A stretch of 64,000 nucleotides of DNA from CAVVSD01 sp963837655 (GTDB taxonomy: Bacteria; Actinomycetota; Thermoleophilia; Solirubrobacterales; Solirubrobacteraceae). The DNA is taken from contig CAWIOK010000002.1 in assembly GCA_963837655.1 (NCBI GenBank), forward strand, positions 186,001 to 250,000, written 5' to 3'. The stretch's first letter is position 1; every line of letters begins with the position of its first letter. Positions 8,239 to 16,127 of the stretch are shown in pieces. The notes beneath the pieces are model-generated. The model ran no database searches, had not been told where the DNA came from, and worked only from the letters and a program-made list of their open reading frames with translations. The translations under genes were made by a program, and so were the position numbers.

Positions 8239-9456
8239 GTGTCCCGTCGTCTCCTGAGGCCGCTCATCGCCGCCTCGCTGTTCAGCCTCATCGTCCCGGT
8301 CGTCGCCTCCGCGGCTCCCGCCGGCGACGTCTCGATCCGCGTCGAGGGATCCTCCGCGACCCTCGCCGGTCCTGCGGTCGTGCGCACGGTCGACGGTGCG
8401 TTCACGAAGGTCGCCGCCTCCGGGCCTCCCGCCAGCTGCCCCTCGACGTCGATCGGGGGCGCGCTGGAGACGCTCACCACCGGCGGGTGGAACGGCTCCA
8501 ACGGCAGCGTCGGCATGTCGCTGGAGACGATCCTCGGCGAGACGCACCTGTTCACCTCCGACGCCTACTGGAACCTCTTCGTCAACGATGCCCCGGCCAG
8601 CATGGGCATCTGCACGCAGCAGGTCTCGCCGGGCGACCGCGTCCTCATCGCACCGTCGTGCACCGGCGCGGACACGCCCACCTGCTTCTCCGGTGATCCG
8701 CTGGAGCTCGCCGGTCCCGCGACGGCCCCGCCCGGCTCGGGCGTGACGCTGCACGCCGACGAGTACACGGTGACGTTCGGCACGGCGCCGGACTTCATCA
8801 ACACGACGGCGCCCACGCCGTCGGCAGGCGCGACCGTGACCGGTGCGGGGCAGACCGTCGCGACGGACGCCGCGGGCAACGCGGCGGTCACGCTCGCCGC
8901 GACCGCCGGACCGCAGGTCTTCACGGTGACGAAGGGCGACCGCGTCCGCGGCACCGCCGTCGTCTGCGCGACGACGGGCTCGGACGGCGCGTGCGGCCCG
9001 CGGCAGGTCCAGGCGGGCGTCGGGCCTTCCGCGACGTGCGCGACCAACGGGCACGACGGCAAGTGCGGTACGGCCGACAGGACGCCGCCGTACGCGCGCA
9101 TCTCCACGATCCGCAACGGCCAGCGCTTCGGCAAGGGCCACGGTCCCCGCGCGCTCACCGGGAGCGTCGCGGTGGAGCCCGCCGGCCTGCGGTCGCTGCG
9201 GTTGCGGCTCACGCGCAGCGACCACGGCCGCTGCAGCACCTACGATGCGACGAAGGAGCGCTTCGTGCGCACGAAGCGCTGCTCGGCTGCGGCGGGACGC
9301 ACGTTCGCGATCGGCACCGCGCAGGAGTTCTCCTACCTGCTTCCGCGCCGCCTGGGGCGGGGGCGCTACGTCCTGGACGTCTTCGCGGTCGACGGCGCCG
9401 GCAACCGCGGAACGCTGACACGCGGCCAGAGCCGCGTCGTGTTCCACGTGCGCTGA
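8239..9456 (+). CDS. Secreted multidomain protein with transcobalamin-type (DUF4430-like) domain
   Basis: A 405-residue exported protein, first gene after the B12 riboswitch. GTG at 8239 follows AAAGGGG by 4 nt and opens a signal peptide (SRRLLRPLIAASLFSLIVPVVASA-A) cut near residue 26. Residues ~28-150 contain LETILGETHLF and YWNLFVNDAPASMGI ending VSPGDRVLIAP, the layout of the DUF4430/transcobalamin C-terminal beta domain. Next comes an Ig/Big-like sandwich (~155-225), a Cys-rich linker, and a C-terminal beta domain (~285-405) of an actinobacterial surface type. Several Cys pairs suggest disulfides. With the following lipoprotein it may capture cobalamin outside the membrane; that role is inferred from riboswitch and neighbours. 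The domain call is by motif reading and weaker than for the next gene. Confidence 0.7.
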   Translation: MSRRLLRPLIAASLFSLIVPVVASAAPAGDVSIRVEGSSATLAGPAVVRTVDGAFTKVAASGPPASCPSTSIGGALETLTTGGWNGSNGSVGMSLETILGETHLFTSDAYWNLFVNDAPASMGICTQQVSPGDRVLIAPSCTGADTPTCFSGDPLELAGPATAPPGSGVTLHADEYTVTFGTAPDFINTTAPTPSAGATVTGAGQTVATDAAGNAAVTLAATAGPQVFTVTKGDRVRGTAVVCATTGSDGACGPRQVQAGVGPSATCATNGHDGKCGTADRTPPYARISTIRNGQRFGKGHGPRALTGSVAVEPAGLRSLRLRLTRSDHGRCSTYDATKERFVRTKRCSAAAGRTFAIGTAQEFSYLLPRRLGRGRYVLDVFAVDGAGNRGTLTRGQSRVVFHVR

Positions 9457-9460
9457 TCGC

Positions 9461-10378
9461 ATGGCACGGTGGCGAGCACCCGTCGGTGCCGTCGGCGCGC
9501 TCGCCGCCCTGACCCTCGGCGCGTGTGGCGCGGGTGCCGGCTCGCCGTCCTCGCAGGCCCGGCTGCTCGTCACGGGCGACTTCGGGCGCACGGTGGTCGT
9601 GCGCGACGATGCGCCCGAGGTGAGGGGCGCGGACACCGTCATGCGGCTCGTGCAGCGCAACGCGAAGGTCACGACGCGCTACGGCGGAGGGTTCGTGGAG
9701 TCCATCGACGGGCTCGCCGGCGGGCAGCGGGGCGGGCGTCCCGTCGACTGGTTCTTCTACGTCGACGGCGTGCTCTCCGACCGCGGCGCGGCGTCGGTCC
9801 GGGTGCGCGACGGCGACGTCGTGTGGTGGGACCACCACGACTGGGGCTCCGGCCCGGGCAGCGGCTCCGCGGTCGTCGGGTCGTTCCCCGCCCCGTTCAC
9901 CCGCCGAGCGGCGCTCGCCTGCGTCCCGAGGGGCACCCCGGCGTGCGGCGCGGCCCGCGAGGCGCTCACGCGCGCGGGCGCGCGAGTCGACGACGCCGCG
10001 CCCGCGGCGCTCGCCGTCGGCGACGTGCCCGGCATGCTCGTCGGCGCCTACGCGGCGCTCCGCGACACCGCCGCCGGCCGGCTGCTGCGCCTCGGTCCGC
10101 AGAGCAGCGGCGTGTACGCGCGGCCGGCGCGCGACGGGCGCGCCATCGCGCTGCTGGACGATCGCGGTCACCGCGTCCGCAGCGCGGGCGCCGGCGCCGG
10201 GCTCATCGCCGCAACGCGCACCGAGGGCCACGCGCCCGTCTGGATCGTGACCGGGACCGATGACACCGGCGTGCAGGCGGCGGCCGGCGCGCTGACACGG
10301 CAGCACCTGCGCGATCGGTTCGCCGTCGCGGTGCAGGGCGTGGACGCCACGGCGCTGCCCATGGAGCGCACCGGATGA
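9461..10378 (+). CDS. Lipoprotein with DUF4430 (transcobalamin-like) domain
   Basis: A 305-residue protein with a lipobox at LTLGAC (Cys ~25), so it should be anchored on the outer face of the membrane. Residues ~35-130 carry the DUF4430 pattern: VVRDDAPEVRGADTVMRLVQRNAKV, GGGFVESIDGL, then PVDWFFYVDGVLSDRGAASVRVRDGDVVWWDHHDW. In animal intrinsic factor and transcobalamin this beta domain covers one face of the bound cobalamin. The remainder (~140-305) looks like a second alpha/beta domain without a name I can give. It overlaps the EcfT gene by 4 nt (ATGA). Inferred role: surface cobalamin-binding partner of the ECF transporter encoded next to it. Confidence 0.8.
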   Translation: MARWRAPVGAVGALAALTLGACGAGAGSPSSQARLLVTGDFGRTVVVRDDAPEVRGADTVMRLVQRNAKVTTRYGGGFVESIDGLAGGQRGGRPVDWFFYVDGVLSDRGAASVRVRDGDVVWWDHHDWGSGPGSGSAVVGSFPAPFTRRAALACVPRGTPACGAAREALTRAGARVDDAAPAALAVGDVPGMLVGAYAALRDTAAGRLLRLGPQSSGVYARPARDGRAIALLDDRGHRVRSAGAGAGLIAATRTEGHAPVWIVTGTDDTGVQAAAGALTRQHLRDRFAVAVQGVDATALPMERTG

Positions 10379-11229
10379 GCCCGCTGCATGCGGCCCGCGC
10401 CGGCGCCGGTGCTGCCTGGTGCGCGGCGATCGTCGTGTGCGGCCTGATGTACGAGCACCCGCTCGTGCTCGGGGTGCTCTGCGCTGCGGTCCTCGCCGCC
10501 GGCGCCATGGCGGGCGTGTGGCGAGAGATGTCGCGCGCGCTTCGGCTCTGCGTGCTCGCCGCCCCGCTCGTCGTCGTCATCAACGTGCTCGCCAATCGCA
10601 ACGGGCTGACGGTGTTCTGGCGCTTCGGCGACATCCCGCCCTTCGGGCAGGTCGACCTCACGGTCGAGGCGCTCGCGTACGGCGGCGCGCTCGCGCTGCG
10701 CCTGGCCGTGATGGTGCTCGTCGCCGCGCTGTTCGCCGCCGCCGTCGACGTCGACGCGCTCCTGCTCGCCGCACGCCGCGTCTCGGCGCGGTCCGCCCTG
10801 ACGGCGGTCCTGGCGGTCCGGCTCGTCCCCGTGCTCGCGCGCGATGCGCGGCGGCTGGACGATGCACGGCGCTGCCGGTGGGACGGGGGCGGCACGGGCG
10901 CCGCGGCGCGGCTTGTCGTCCTGCGCGCGATCTGCGCCGGCGCGCTGGACCGCGCCGCCGATGTCGCGACGACGCTCGAGGTCCGGGGCTACGGGACGCA
11001 CGGGCGACCGCGGCGCCGGCGGGATCCCTGGTCGCGCCAGGACCTGGCGTTCGCCGCCTCGGCACTTGCGATCCTCGCGCTCGCCGTGGGGGGCCGCGCC
11101 GCCGGACTGGCGTCGTTCACCGCCGTCCCGTTGCTCGACGCACCCGTCGGGGCCGGCGAGCTCGCGCTCGCCGCGGGGCTCGCCGTCGCCGTGCTCGCGC
11201 CCCTGACGGTCCGCAGGGGGATGCGGTGA
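10375..11229 (+). CDS. ECF transporter transmembrane T component (EcfT/CbiQ family)
   Basis: A 284-residue hydrophobic protein with about six membrane segments. The EcfT coupling region is visible: RRVSARSALTAVLAVRLVPVLARDARRL and the signature ARG-type motif LEVRGYGTHGRPRRRR (family A-R-G motifs contact the ATPases). T components link the substrate-binding S subunit to the ATPase pair. ATG and stop overlap both neighbours by 4 nt, so translation of the operon should be coupled. Under the B12 riboswitch the probable cargo is cobalamin or a precursor. Confidence 0.9.
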   Translation: MSPLHAARAGAGAAWCAAIVVCGLMYEHPLVLGVLCAAVLAAGAMAGVWREMSRALRLCVLAAPLVVVINVLANRNGLTVFWRFGDIPPFGQVDLTVEALAYGGALALRLAVMVLVAALFAAAVDVDALLLAARRVSARSALTAVLAVRLVPVLARDARRLDDARRCRWDGGGTGAAARLVVLRAICAGALDRAADVATTLEVRGYGTHGRPRRRRDPWSRQDLAFAASALAILALAVGGRAAGLASFTAVPLLDAPVGAGELALAAGLAVAVLAPLTVRRGMR

Positions 11230-12836
11230 CGGTGCTGGAGCTCGACGGCGTCTCCTACGCCTACCCCGGCGCGCTGCAGCCCGCGCTGCGCGACGTCTCG
11301 CTGCGGATCGAGCCGGGCGAGTTCGTCGTGCTCGCAGGCGGGTCGGCGGCGGGCAAGTCCACGCTGCTGCGCGCGGCCGCCGGGATCGTGCCGCACGTGC
11401 ATGGCGGCACGTTCGCGGGCGAGGTGCTCTGCGGTGGGCTGAGCACCCGCGACCACGGGCCCGCGGAGCTGTCGGCGATCGCCGGCAGCCTCTTCCAGGA
11501 CCCCGAGACCCAGGTCGTCATGGGGTCCGTCCGGGCGGAGATCGCGTTCCCGCTCGAGGGGCGCGGCGACGGTGCCAACGCGGTCGCGCGGGGCGTTGAG
11601 GAGGTTGCGCTCGCGCTCGGGATCGCCCAGTTGCTCGACCGGCGGACCGCCGAGCTGTCCGGCGGCGAGCTGCAGCGCGTCGCCCTCGCCGCGGCGCTGG
11701 CTCGCCGCCCGCCGCTGCTGCTCCTCGACGAGCCGACGTCGCAACTCGACCCGGTCTCGGGTGACGAGCTGGTCTGGCTGCTGCGCCGGCTCAACGAGGA
11801 GTGGGGCACGGCGATCGTGCTGGCCGAGCACCGCCTGGAGCGCTGCCTCGCCGCCGCCGATCGCGTCGTGGCGCTGCGCGACGGTGCCGTGGCCTGCGAT
11901 GCGGCTGCTTCTGGCTTCCAGGCGTGGGCCGTCGACCACGCTGCGCAGCTCGCGACGCCGGCCGCCTCCCTGTTCGCCGCGGCCGGGCTGCGCCCACTGC
12001 CCAGCGGGGTCAAGGACGCGCGCCGGACGCTCGCGGCACGCGGGCTGCTGCCGGAGCCCGGACCGCAGCCGGACCCGGAGACGCCGTCGCGCGCAGCGCG
12101 GCGCCACGCGCGACGCGACGCGGCGCTGCGGCTGGACGGCGTCTGGCACGAGCTGCGTGGCGGGCCGGCGCTGCTGCGCGGCGTCGATCTGGTCGTCGGG
12201 CCCGGCGAGCGGGTGGTCGTCATGGGCCGCAACGGCGCGGGCAAGTCCACTCTCCTGCGCCATGCCGGGGGACTGCTGGACCCGACGCGGGGCCGCGTGC
12301 GCGCCAGCGGCCGGGTCGCGCTGCTGCTGCAGAACCCCGGTGACTACGTCCTGCACGACCGCGTCGGCGACGAGGCTCCCGCGGCGGCGCTGCGCACGGT
12401 CGGCCTCGACCACCTCGCCGACCGCCATCCGCGCGACCTCTCAGGCGGCGAGCGTCAGCGCCTCGCGCTCGCCATCGTCCTCGGTGACGGCAGCGAGCAC
12501 GTGGCCGCGACGGTGTGCCTCGACGAGCCGACGCGCGGCATGGACCGCACGGCGAAGGCAGCGCTCGCCGAGCGCCTGCGCGGCCTCGCCGCGGACGGCC
12601 GCGCGGTGCTCGTCGCGACCCACGACGCGGAGTTCGCCGCTGCTGTCGCCGACCGCGTCGTGCTGCTCGCCGATGGGCGCGTCATCGCCGACGGCCCCGC
12701 CGCCGAGCTCCTGGGCGGCGGCTGGTACTTCGCCACCGAGACCGCCCGCGTCCTTGGCGGCGCGGGCGGCGCGCTGACGCCGGCCGAGGGCGCGCGGCTG
12801 CTCGGCGCGATGACCGCAACGATCGAGGTCCCATGA
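11226..12836 (+). CDS. ECF transporter double ATPase (EcfA-EcfA' fusion)
   Basis: A 536-residue protein with two ABC ATPase domains in one chain. Domain 1 (~1-230): Walker A GGSAAGKST, Q-loop FQDPETQV, signature LSGGELQRVA, Walker B LLLLDEPTSQLD, H-loop LAEHRLE. Domain 2 (~295-520): Walker A GRNGAGKST, Q-loop LLQNPGDYV, signature LSGGERQRLA, Walker B TVCLDEPTRGMD, H-loop ATHDAEF. All catalytic motifs look intact in both halves. Walker A of domain 1 has Ala-Ala where Gly is usual but keeps GKST. It powers uptake through the T and S components encoded on either side. GTG start overlaps the preceding stop. Confidence 0.93.
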   Translation: MTVLELDGVSYAYPGALQPALRDVSLRIEPGEFVVLAGGSAAGKSTLLRAAAGIVPHVHGGTFAGEVLCGGLSTRDHGPAELSAIAGSLFQDPETQVVMGSVRAEIAFPLEGRGDGANAVARGVEEVALALGIAQLLDRRTAELSGGELQRVALAAALARRPPLLLLDEPTSQLDPVSGDELVWLLRRLNEEWGTAIVLAEHRLERCLAAADRVVALRDGAVACDAAASGFQAWAVDHAAQLATPAASLFAAAGLRPLPSGVKDARRTLAARGLLPEPGPQPDPETPSRAARRHARRDAALRLDGVWHELRGGPALLRGVDLVVGPGERVVVMGRNGAGKSTLLRHAGGLLDPTRGRVRASGRVALLLQNPGDYVLHDRVGDEAPAAALRTVGLDHLADRHPRDLSGGERQRLALAIVLGDGSEHVAATVCLDEPTRGMDRTAKAALAERLRGLAADGRAVLVATHDAEFAAAVADRVVLLADGRVIADGPAAELLGGGWYFATETARVLGGAGGALTPAEGARLLGAMTATIEVP

Positions 12837-14353
12837 CCTGGCCACTCGCCTCCCTGCTCGTCCTGCTCTGCGCGCTCGCGGCGGGCGCAGCATGGTGGGA
12901 GCGGGGGCGCCCGCCGTCGCGGCTGCTCGCCCTCGTCGCCGCCCTGGCGGCGCTCGCCGCCCTCGGGCGCCTCGCCTTCGCGCCCCTCCCCAACGTGAAG
13001 CCGACGACCGACATCGTGCTCATCAGCGGTTACGTCCTCGGCGGGGCGCCGGGGTTCGTGGTCGGAGCCGTTGGCGCGCTCGCGTCCAATGTCGTGTTCG
13101 GCCAGGGCCCGTGGACGCCGTGGCAGATGGCCGCCTGGGGTCTGGTCGGCATCTTCGGCGCGTGCCTCGGGGTCATGACGGGGCGTCGCCTCGGGCGCGT
13201 CCCGCTCGCCATCGCCTGCGGCGCCGCCGGCCTGCTCTTCGGCGCGATCATGGACCTGTCGACCTGGGCGACGCTGTCGGGCTCGCACACGCTCGCCGCG
13301 TACCTGACGATCGCGAGCGTGTCGCTTCCGTTCAACATCGCCCACGCCCTCGGCAACGTCGCCTTCTGCCTCCTCTTCGGTCCCGTCCTCGTCGCCGCCC
13401 TGCAGCGCTCGGCGCTGCGCTCGCACATCGTCTGGCGGCCGGCCGGCGCGGTCGTCCCCGCGCTCGCCGTCGCGGCGGTGCTTGCCGGCGCGGCCTCCGC
13501 GCCCGACCCGGCGCAGGCAGGCTCGCGCGGCGTCGACTACCTGCGCGCGGCGCAGAACCGGGACGGCGGGTTCGGCGGCACGCGCGGCGAGCCATCGACG
13601 CCGCTGTACGCGGCGTGGGCAGGGATCGGGCTGGCCGGCGCCGGCGTGCGCTGTGGCGCGCCCCTCGTGGCCTACCTACGGCGGACGGGCGCGACCGTCC
13701 GCGGTGTGGGGGACGTCGAGCGCACGATCCTCGCGCTGCGGGCGTGCGGCAGCACCACGCGCGTCGGCGGGCGCGACCTGCTCGCGGACCTGCGGCGCGC
13801 CCAGCGCGCCGACGGCGCGTGGAGCGGCCTGGTCAACGCGACTGCTTTCGGCGTGCTCGCCCTGCGTGCCTCCGGCGAGCCTCGATCGTCGGGATCGCTG
13901 TCGAAGGCGCTGCGATGGGTCACGGCGCGTCAGCACGCCGACGGCGGGTTCTCGTATCCGGGGCGGTCAGGGAGCAGCGACATCGACGTCACCTCCGGGG
14001 TCCTGCAGGCGCTGGCCGCCGTGCGCGGCCGCGACGCCGGCGTCGCGGGCCGGCGCGCCGTGACGTTCCTGCGACGCCGGCAACGCCCCGACGGCGGCTT
14101 CCCGCTGTCGGTCGGCGGGGCGTCCAACGCGCAGAGCACCGGCTTCGCGATCCAGGCGCTCGTCGCGGCCGGGGTGCGCCCGGCGAGCATCCGCCGCGAC
14201 GGATCGCGGACCGCAACGGACTATCTCGGGAGCCTCACCACCGCCGACGGATCGGTGCGCTACTCGCGCACGTCGGCGCAGACCCCGGTGTGGGTGACGG
14301 CGCAGGTCCTACCTGCGTTGAGTGCCCGCCCGTTGCCGATCGTCCAGGGGTAG
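12833..14353 (+). CDS. ECF transporter S component fused to a prenyltransferase/squalene-cyclase-like alpha/alpha barrel
   Basis: A 506-residue fusion. Residues ~1-195 are a six-helix S component with the motifs NVKPTTDIVLISGYVLGGAP and FGQGPWTPWQMAAWGLVG, family features of energy-coupling-factor substrate subunits. A seventh hydrophobic segment (VVPALAVAAVLAGAASA) ends in two Ala-x-Ala sites before residue ~225. Residues ~228-506 contain at least five helical-hairpin repeats of squalene-hopene-cyclase/prenyltransferase type: YLRAAQNRDGGFGG, DLRRAQRADGAW, WVTARQHADGGFSYP, FLRRRQRPDGGFPL, YLGSLTTADGSVRYS. No DxDD or DCTAE catalytic motif is seen, so a binding rather than cyclase role is likely. 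Six helices inside-to-inside plus a seventh would put the barrel outside the cell, facing the exported DUF4430 proteins. Confidence 0.88.
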   Translation: MTWPLASLLVLLCALAAGAAWWERGRPPSRLLALVAALAALAALGRLAFAPLPNVKPTTDIVLISGYVLGGAPGFVVGAVGALASNVVFGQGPWTPWQMAAWGLVGIFGACLGVMTGRRLGRVPLAIACGAAGLLFGAIMDLSTWATLSGSHTLAAYLTIASVSLPFNIAHALGNVAFCLLFGPVLVAALQRSALRSHIVWRPAGAVVPALAVAAVLAGAASAPDPAQAGSRGVDYLRAAQNRDGGFGGTRGEPSTPLYAAWAGIGLAGAGVRCGAPLVAYLRRTGATVRGVGDVERTILALRACGSTTRVGGRDLLADLRRAQRADGAWSGLVNATAFGVLALRASGEPRSSGSLSKALRWVTARQHADGGFSYPGRSGSSDIDVTSGVLQALAAVRGRDAGVAGRRAVTFLRRRQRPDGGFPLSVGGASNAQSTGFAIQALVAAGVRPASIRRDGSRTATDYLGSLTTADGSVRYSRTSAQTPVWVTAQVLPALSARPLPIVQG

Positions 14354-14362
14354 CCTGGCCGG

Positions 14363-15022
14363 GTGGTCGACGTCCAGCCGGGGCCATTCCTCAACCCGCC
14401 GCTGCAGGCGCGCAGCCGGGCGGCGTTCGAGCGTGTGCTCGACGCGGGGACCGAGGTGCTGCGGGAGGGCGGCTTCGAGGCGTTCACGATCACCGAGGTC
14501 AGCAGGCGGGCGAAGGTCTCGGTCGGCTCGATCTACGGGCGCGCGAACAAGGAGGGCCTGCTCCTCGCCATCCACGCGCGGTGGGCCGAGGAGATCTCCC
14601 TCGAGCAGGATGCCCTGCTGCGTGCGCTGGACCCGGCCGGCATCGGCCCTGCAGAGCTGGTGCGCGCCGCCGTCGCCGCGGTCGCCCAGGTCTTCCGCAC
14701 CCACGGCGCGCTGCTGCACGTCTTCATGATCCGCGGCTCGCTCGACGCCACGATCCGCGAGCGCGGGGCGGAGGCGAGCGCCCGCAACGCGGCGACGTTC
14801 GAGCGCCTGCTGCTCGAGCATCGCGGCGCGATCGCCCACCACGACCCCGAGCTCGCGGTCGACGTCGCGTTCCGCCTCGTGTACTCGACGCTGGCCCGGC
14901 GCGTCATGCGAGGCGACAGCTTCGAGTCTCGCCGGCCGTTGTCGTGGCAGCAGCTGGTCGACGAGCTCGGCGAGGTCTGCGTGCGCTACCTGCTACGTTC
15001 AGAATCAGAATCGCCATTCTGA
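14363..15022 (+). CDS. TetR-family transcriptional regulator
   Basis: A 219-residue protein. HTH region RAAFERVLDAGTEVLREGG then FTITEVSRRAKVSVGSIYGRANKEGL is typical TetR. -10-like TAGCCT (14351-14356) overlaps the stop of the previous gene and ends 6 nt before the GTG start, which implies a leaderless transcript separate from the B12 operon. Its last codons are written inside a perfect inverted repeat (15004-15023) that lies directly upstream of the VOC dioxygenase gene, so this protein probably controls that gene. Confidence 0.9.
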   Translation: MVDVQPGPFLNPPLQARSRAAFERVLDAGTEVLREGGFEAFTITEVSRRAKVSVGSIYGRANKEGLLLAIHARWAEEISLEQDALLRALDPAGIGPAELVRAAVAAVAQVFRTHGALLHVFMIRGSLDATIRERGAEASARNAATFERLLLEHRGAIAHHDPELAVDVAFRLVYSTLARRVMRGDSFESRRPLSWQQLVDELGEVCVRYLLRSESESPF

Positions 15023-15023
15023 T
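15004..15023. promoter_or_regulatory. Perfect inverted repeat, candidate TetR operator
   Basis: ATCAGAAT (15004-15011), spacer CGCC, ATTCTGAT (15016-15023). The repeat overlaps the stop codon of the TetR gene and ends 21 nt before the VOC dioxygenase ATG. It is AT-rich against a GC-rich background, as expected for a binding site. Confidence 0.7.
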
Positions 15024-15044
15024 ATTCGGCTCGAGGGAGAGCTC

Positions 15045-16034
15045 ATGTCCGAAGTCCTGCTGTCGCAGCTGGCGCACGTCGAGATCATCAGCCCGCGACC
15101 CGAGGAGTCCGTCGCGTGGTTCACGGACGTCCTCGGTCTCGAGGAGACCACGCGGGACGGGCAGTCCGCCTACCTGCGCGGCTGGGGCGAGTGGCAGCAC
15201 TCGAGCCTCATCGTCACCGAGGGGCCCGCGCCCGCGCTCGGTCACGTCGGTTGGCGGACCTACGGTCCCGACGACGTCGACACGATCGCCGCCCGCGTCG
15301 ACGCCGACCTCGTCGAGGGTTGGATCGACTCGTCGGTCGGGCACGGCCGCGCGCTGCGGCTGCGCACGCCCAGCGGCCATCCGACCGAGGTCTTCTGGGA
15401 GACCGAGCTCTACGCGGCGCCACCGGCACTCGCGACCGACATGCCGCTGCGCCCGCAGCGCTACACGGGCCGCGGCGCCGCTGCCCGCTACATCGACCAC
15501 GTGACGGTGAACACCGCGGCGATGGCGGACGAGATCGCCTGGTACCGCGCGAACCTCGGCCATCGCCACACGGCGTCGATCACCCCGGAGCCCGGGCTCT
15601 CGTTCTTCTCCACGCTGACGTGCAACGCCATCCGCTCCACGCACGATCTCGCCCTCGTCCCCGACGCGCCGCACGCGCGGGGGCGGCTGAACCACGTCGC
15701 CTTCCGCGTCGATCAGAAGCTCGACGTCGAGCGGGCGGCCGACATCTTCATCTCCAACGGGACGGCGATCGAGTTCGGTCCCGGCATCCACGGGATCGAC
15801 GAGATCGTCTACCTCTACGTGCGCGAGCCCGGCGGCGTCCGCATCGAGATCAACGCCGGCGGATGGCAGAACGCCATGCCCGACTGGGAGCCGCGCCACC
15901 ACCTTCCCGACCAGGGTCCGACCACGTACTTCCGCAACCTGGTGATGCCCGACTCGATGATGGAGTCCTTCCCGCCCCTGGACGTGTCGCGCGACACATT
16001 CAGCGGGATCGGACAGTTCGCAACCGAAGGTTAA
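15045..16034 (+). CDS. VOC-family extradiol (catechol 2,3-dioxygenase-like) dioxygenase
   Basis: A 329-residue two-domain vicinal-oxygen-chelate protein. Metal ligands are visible: His in LAHVEIISP (~10), the second-domain His in IDHVTVNT (~150), His in LNHVAFRVD (~218) and Glu in VRIEINAGG (~270). Y/H residues HGIDEIVYLYVREPGG fit the extradiol signature. The ATG follows GAGGGAGAG. Enzymes of this class cleave catechols next to the diol with Fe(II) or Mn(II). A clear paralogue occurs at 44850-45845, sharing the start SQLAHVEIISPRPEES / AHLAHVEVLSPKPEES. Control by the TetR gene just upstream is likely. Confidence 0.88.
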   Translation: MSEVLLSQLAHVEIISPRPEESVAWFTDVLGLEETTRDGQSAYLRGWGEWQHSSLIVTEGPAPALGHVGWRTYGPDDVDTIAARVDADLVEGWIDSSVGHGRALRLRTPSGHPTEVFWETELYAAPPALATDMPLRPQRYTGRGAAARYIDHVTVNTAAMADEIAWYRANLGHRHTASITPEPGLSFFSTLTCNAIRSTHDLALVPDAPHARGRLNHVAFRVDQKLDVERAADIFISNGTAIEFGPGIHGIDEIVYLYVREPGGVRIEINAGGWQNAMPDWEPRHHLPDQGPTTYFRNLVMPDSMMESFPPLDVSRDTFSGIGQFATEG

Positions 16035-16064
16035 TCACACGTGCTTCCCGCAACTATGTAGGTT
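16030..16064 (+). promoter_or_regulatory. Promoter element of first solute-binding protein gene
   Basis: GTTAATCACACGTGC at 16030 and TGTAGGTT at 16057-16064 match, with the same 27-nt spacing, GTTAATCGCACATGC at 17531 and TGTAGATT upstream of the second solute-binding gene. TAGGTT/TAGATT fit an actinobacterial TANNNT -10 box; the upstream block may be a binding site. Confidence 0.6.
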
Positions 16065-16127
16065 CGGCTCCGGAGGGCGGCGCTGGGAGGAGCCGCCGAA
16101 TCGGCGGTTCGGATTCGAGGAGGACGT

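Noticed and set aside
12833..14353. Squalene-hopene or terpene cyclase activity of the barrel domain
   Set aside because: The repeats fit the fold but no DxDD or DCTAE motif is seen and the domain is fused to a transporter subunit under a B12 riboswitch.
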